The translations under genes and the position numbers were made by a program. Under the pieces are notes generated by a model, which saw only the letters and a program-made list of their open reading frames with translations, did no database searches and had not been told where the DNA came from. 9,182 bases of DNA from an uncultured Bacilli bacterium. GTDB taxonomy: Bacteria; Bacillota_I; Bacilli_A; RF39; UBA660. The DNA lies in the NCBI GenBank assembly GCA_944327425.1, contig CALVHJ010000055.1, positions 1-9,182 on the forward strand. Direction: 5' to 3'. Positions within the stretch are counted from its first letter, which is position 1. Each line of letters begins with the position of its first letter. Below, piece after piece: positions 7,001 to 9,182 of the stretch.

Positions 7001-7681
7001 TTGGTAAACAATGTTGCTTTAAAAAGAATTTGTGCTTATTTAATTGACTATATTGTTATTACTTTAATTTGTTCAGCTTTAATATACATTCCGTTTATTA
7101 ATCCTCGTTATGAAGGATATATGGAAACTTCTGATCAGTATAATGAAGTACTACAAGCCTATGCTAGTGGCGAAATAGATGTTAATGAAGCAACTGAACA
7201 AATAAATGATTTACGATATGAATTAAATAGCAATGGTTACGTTTATATTATAGGAGAAATAATTATTACCTTTTTATACTATGGTGTATTTGTCTATTTT
7301 ACTCATGGTCAAACTTTAGGTAAAAGAATATTAGGCATTAAAATAGTAAGTAATAAAGGTAAAAAACTAGGCTTACATAATTATTTTATTAGAACCTTTA
7401 TTTTAAATGGTGTAATTTCTAGTATTATTGTGTTAATAGCAATCTGTTTTAAAGAAAGTACTTTTATAACTATGTGTGATGTTGCCTCAAGTATAAACAC
7501 TATTCTAATGATTATAATTTTCTTAATGATCCTCTTTTGGCAAGAAGGAAGAGGCTTACATGATATTCTAGCTGGTACTAAAGTTATAGATGTTAGAAAT
7601 GAAGAAGCAGTAGAAGAGTCTTTAGAAGAAGTTAAAGTAATTAAACCTAAGAAAGTAAGTAAGAAAAAAGATGAAGATTAA
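7001..7681 (+). CDS. RDD family membrane protein
   Basis: This 226-residue protein belongs to the RDD family, integral membrane proteins of mostly unknown role (some members are reported to affect Na+ or H+ transport). Family marks are the N-terminal arginine and aspartates in R-I-C-A-Y-L-I-D (R9, D16), T-L-G-K-R-I-L-G-I-K (105-114) and G-R-G-L-H-D-I-L-A-G-T-K-V (183-195). Hydrophobic segments are visible at about 12-32, 80-100, 133-150 and 163-181. An acidic hydrophilic stretch (about 35-78) sits between the first two, and the tail from 200 is rich in Glu then Lys. I chose the TTG at 7001 because AAGGAG (6986-6991) is 9 bases before it. The in-frame ATG at 6980 overlaps the space just after the -10 box, lies before the expected transcription start and lacks a ribosome site. 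The gene overlaps the Nudix gene by 11 bases. Confidence 0.88.
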   Translation: MVNNVALKRICAYLIDYIVITLICSALIYIPFINPRYEGYMETSDQYNEVLQAYASGEIDVNEATEQINDLRYELNSNGYVYIIGEIIITFLYYGVFVYFTHGQTLGKRILGIKIVSNKGKKLGLHNYFIRTFILNGVISSIIVLIAICFKESTFITMCDVASSINTILMIIIFLMILFWQEGRGLHDILAGTKVIDVRNEEAVEESLEEVKVIKPKKVSKKKDED

Positions 7682-8099
7682 AGAAGTAGTAGGAGTTGCT
7701 TTTATTGAAAATAATAAACTTTTAATCGTTCAATCAAGAAAAAGTAGTAAAACCAATTCTTACACCTTTATTGGTGGTGGAGTGGAAGTTGGTGAAACTT
7801 TAATTGAAGCGGCTAAAAGAGAAGTTAGTGAAGAAATACACAGTGGCTTTTCCATCAATGATGATGAGTTAGAACTAGTTTTTGAACAAACGGAACAAGC
7901 AGCAAGTGATCCTAACCTAACTATTAGAATGCATGTTTTTCTAGCTCATAAAAAAATTAATGTGCCTTTAGTACCCAATGATGAAATATTAATTTATCAT
8001 TGGTACACTCTAGGAGAGGATTATAATATATCTAATTCTATAAGAGATTTTTTAGCTTATGCAAAAGAAAAACATATTATCGAAATAAAACAAAGATAA
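7671..8099 (+). CDS. Nudix hydrolase family protein
   Basis: Nudix enzymes hydrolyse nucleoside diphosphates linked to another group, often to remove damaged or excess nucleotides; the substrate cannot be read from the sequence. The 142 residues begin directly with the first strand of the fold (K-E-V-V-G-V-A-F-I). The Nudix box occupies about 36-60: Gly36, Glu42, then R-E-V-S-E-E (50-55) with the metal-binding glutamates E51, E54 and E55. The glycine normally two residues after the E-E pair is replaced by His57, and the box ends in S-G-F, so this part is atypical while the catalytic residues remain. The ATG lies inside the 3' end of the RDD gene (11-base overlap). No good Shine-Dalgarno site precedes it, only an A-rich stretch, so translation probably depends on ribosomes finishing the RDD frame. 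A terminator overlaps its stop codon, making it the last gene of this unit. Confidence 0.9.
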   Translation: MKIKEVVGVAFIENNKLLIVQSRKSSKTNSYTFIGGGVEVGETLIEAAKREVSEEIHSGFSINDDELELVFEQTEQAASDPNLTIRMHVFLAHKKINVPLVPNDEILIYHWYTLGEDYNISNSIRDFLAYAKEKHIIEIKQR

Positions 8100-8122
8100 G
8101 CTTGAAATATAGCTTATTTTTT
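8096..8122 (+). terminator. Intrinsic terminator after the Nudix gene
   Basis: ATAAGCT (8096-8102) and AGCTTAT (8111-8117) form a perfect 7-bp stem around an 8-base loop, followed by a run of six T (8117-8122, the first shared with the stem). Further A-U and G-U pairs extend the base of the stem to about 8092. The hairpin overlaps the stop codon of the Nudix gene. The stem is A+T-rich and of moderate strength, but its position and the T run fit a Rho-independent terminator. Confidence 0.75.
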
Positions 8123-8163
8123 ACATTTATTTTACATAAAACAATAAATTCTATATCTAGTAT

Positions 8164-8192
8164 ATTTCACTTTTTAAATATTCTTATATAAT
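8164..8192 (+). promoter_or_regulatory. Probable promoter for the VanZ-family gene
   Basis: A perfect TATAAT lies at 8187-8192, placing initiation near 8199 and giving a leader of about 40 bases. At a 17-base spacing the -35 position reads ATTTCA (8164-8169), only three matches, so an activator may help or expression may be modest. Upstream, in the same 140-base gap, TTTTACAT occurs twice (8119-8126 and 8130-8137). The preceding terminator makes an independent promoter necessary. Confidence 0.55.
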
Positions 8193-8239
8193 AGTAGCAG
8201 AAGGCGAGTAAAAGAAAGCAAAATTGAAAGGAATACTTT

Positions 8240-8914
8240 ATGAAAAAAATATTATTAATTAATTCCATAATCTTTTATTTAATAGGATTAAGCATTTTGA
8301 GCTATTATTTATATTTAGAATTTGCCCCAAGAGTAAGTGCTAGTGAATTTGGCACAATTGTTCTTTTATTATCTACAACCATTTTTTCTTATTTAGGAAG
8401 TCTTTTTCTATCAAAATACTTAAAAAGCAATAAACCCATGCAGATCTATTTATATTTAATCTTTCTTATGTATATATTAGTATTAATTAAATTAACATTA
8501 TTTGATAGTAACTATGGTAGAAATGGACTTAACATTTTTAATTTTAATCATGAATATATTGGGGAGTACTTACAAAATCAAGTAAATATCATACCTTTTA
8601 AAACAATCTTAGAATATATAAAAAGATGGGATCATATTGCCATTTATAACTTATTTGGAAACATTATTGCCTTTGCTCCCATGGGCTTATTTCTCCCATT
8701 ATTATTTAAAAAGCAAAATAAACTAAAGACTTTTATCTTAACCAATATTGCCATTATTTTAACTATTGAATTATTTCAATTTTTAAGTTTATCAGGTAGT
8801 TTTGATATAGATGATTTAATATTAAATTTAATTGGTTCACTAACTATTTATAGCTTATTTAAAATAAAGAAGATAAATCATTTAATTCTTAAAATATTTA
8901 TAAGAACTAATTAA
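8240..8914 (+). CDS. VanZ family membrane protein
   Basis: This 224-residue membrane protein has the VanZ-like domain in its C-terminal half. Visible marks are N-I-I-P-F (116-120), N-L-F-G-N with N141, F-A-P-M-G-L-F-L-P (145-153), E177 and Q180 in E-L-F-Q, and F-D-I-D-D-L-I-L-N (188-196). Two extra hydrophobic segments precede it (about 5-25 and 37-58), then segments near 68-88, 136-156, 164-182 and 192-207. The founding member, VanZ of Tn1546, raises teicoplanin resistance, but most members are stand-alone envelope proteins of unknown role, and no vanRSHAX genes are present here. Resistance should therefore not be inferred. The ATG has AAAGGAA (8227-8233) 6 bases upstream. The gene has its own TATAAT promoter. 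No terminator is visible in the 67 bases before the next gene, which may be read with it. Confidence 0.88.
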   Translation: MKKILLINSIIFYLIGLSILSYYLYLEFAPRVSASEFGTIVLLLSTTIFSYLGSLFLSKYLKSNKPMQIYLYLIFLMYILVLIKLTLFDSNYGRNGLNIFNFNHEYIGEYLQNQVNIIPFKTILEYIKRWDHIAIYNLFGNIIAFAPMGLFLPLLFKKQNKLKTFILTNIAIILTIELFQFLSLSGSFDIDDLILNLIGSLTIYSLFKIKKINHLILKIFIRTN

Positions 8915-8981
8915 AGATGATCAAAAAAGATAGTGAGTAAATTAATTTTAAAAAGAAGAATGAAAAAAGGAGTCAAAGATT

Positions 8982-9182
8982 ATGAATCATGAAATGAAAT
9001 TACAACCAAAGTATTTTAATTTTATACTTAATGGTACAAAAAGAATTGAAATTAGACTTTTTGATGAAAAAAGGCAACAAATTAAAATTGGCGATACAAT
9101 TAAGTTTTTAAAAGAGCCTGAACTTAATGAATCATTCGTTGCTAAAGTGGTTGGCTTACTAAGATATAATTCGTTTGAAGAT
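8982..9182 (+). CDS. ASCH-domain protein, 5' part only (cut by the window edge)
   Basis: An open frame starts at ATG 8982 and runs off the right edge after 67 codons. GGAG (8969-8972) within an A-rich stretch lies 9 bases upstream. The start M-N-H-E-M-K-L-Q-P-K-Y-F leads into N-G-T-K-R-I-E-I-R, which contains the ASCH signature G-x-K-x-x-E-x-R with G18, K20, E23 and R25. It is followed by a conserved I-K-I-G-D-T-I-K-F (35-43) and G-L-L-R-Y (58-62). ASCH domains have a PUA-like fold and are thought to bind RNA; the E. coli relative YqfB is an N4-acetylcytidine amidohydrolase. Whether this member is an enzyme cannot be judged without the rest. It lies 67 bases after the VanZ-family gene in the same direction. 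Confidence 0.82.
   Translation, partial: MNHEMKLQPKYFNFILNGTKRIEIRLFDEKRQQIKIGDTIKFLKEPELNESFVAKVVGLLRYNSFED

Noticed and set aside
8240..8914. Glycopeptide resistance determinant
   Set aside because: VanZ-family similarity alone does not indicate resistance; there is no vanRSHAX cluster or mobile element nearby.
1..9182. Use of genetic code 4 (TGA as Trp)
   Set aside because: All Trp codons in the annotated genes are TGG, and no gene needs TGA read-through to reach its family length.

Overview
The window is strongly A+T-rich, uses the standard code (all six Trp codons seen in the annotated genes are TGG) and has strong purine-rich Shine-Dalgarno sites. Together with a gene for the forespore sigma factor SigG, this points to an endospore-forming, low-GC member of the Bacillota, probably class Bacilli in the broad sense (Erysipelotrichia- or Mollicutes-adjacent). 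Genus-level placement is not possible from the sequence alone. All recognised genes lie on the + strand, with short gaps, as on an ordinary chromosome. There is no transposase, integrase, tRNA, rRNA or CRISPR array.

Layout. Bases 1-84 hold no supportable gene. A 61-residue cysteine-containing membrane microprotein (85-270) precedes a two-gene unit: a YitT/DUF2179 membrane protein (332-1237) and a SERCA-like Ca2+ P-type ATPase (1247-3835). The ATPase Shine-Dalgarno site overlaps the yitT stop codon. After a 68-base gap with a possible extended -10 promoter comes priA (3904-6087), the replication-restart helicase. Next is sigG (6173-6949), with a TTG start and a leader hairpin that would bury its whole Shine-Dalgarno site. 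A near-consensus SigA-type promoter directly after sigG drives an RDD-family membrane protein (7001-7681, also TTG-started). This overlaps a Nudix hydrolase gene (7671-8099) by 11 bases, and an intrinsic terminator at the Nudix stop codon closes the unit. The 140-base gap that follows carries a TATAAT box upstream of a VanZ-family membrane protein (8240-8914). The start of an ASCH-domain gene (8982 onward) runs off the right edge.

How the genes fit together. The window mixes housekeeping (priA), ion and membrane physiology (YitT, Ca2+ pump, RDD, VanZ), nucleotide clean-up (Nudix), a probable RNA-binding or RNA-modifying protein (ASCH) and one developmental regulator (sigG). They do not form one pathway. 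I found no convincing new multi-gene system. The most interesting signal is the sigG leader: a 9-bp hairpin masking the ribosome binding site plus a weak start codon. This resembles the translational damping described for Bacillus subtilis sigG, although here the gene sits next to priA and not behind sigE.
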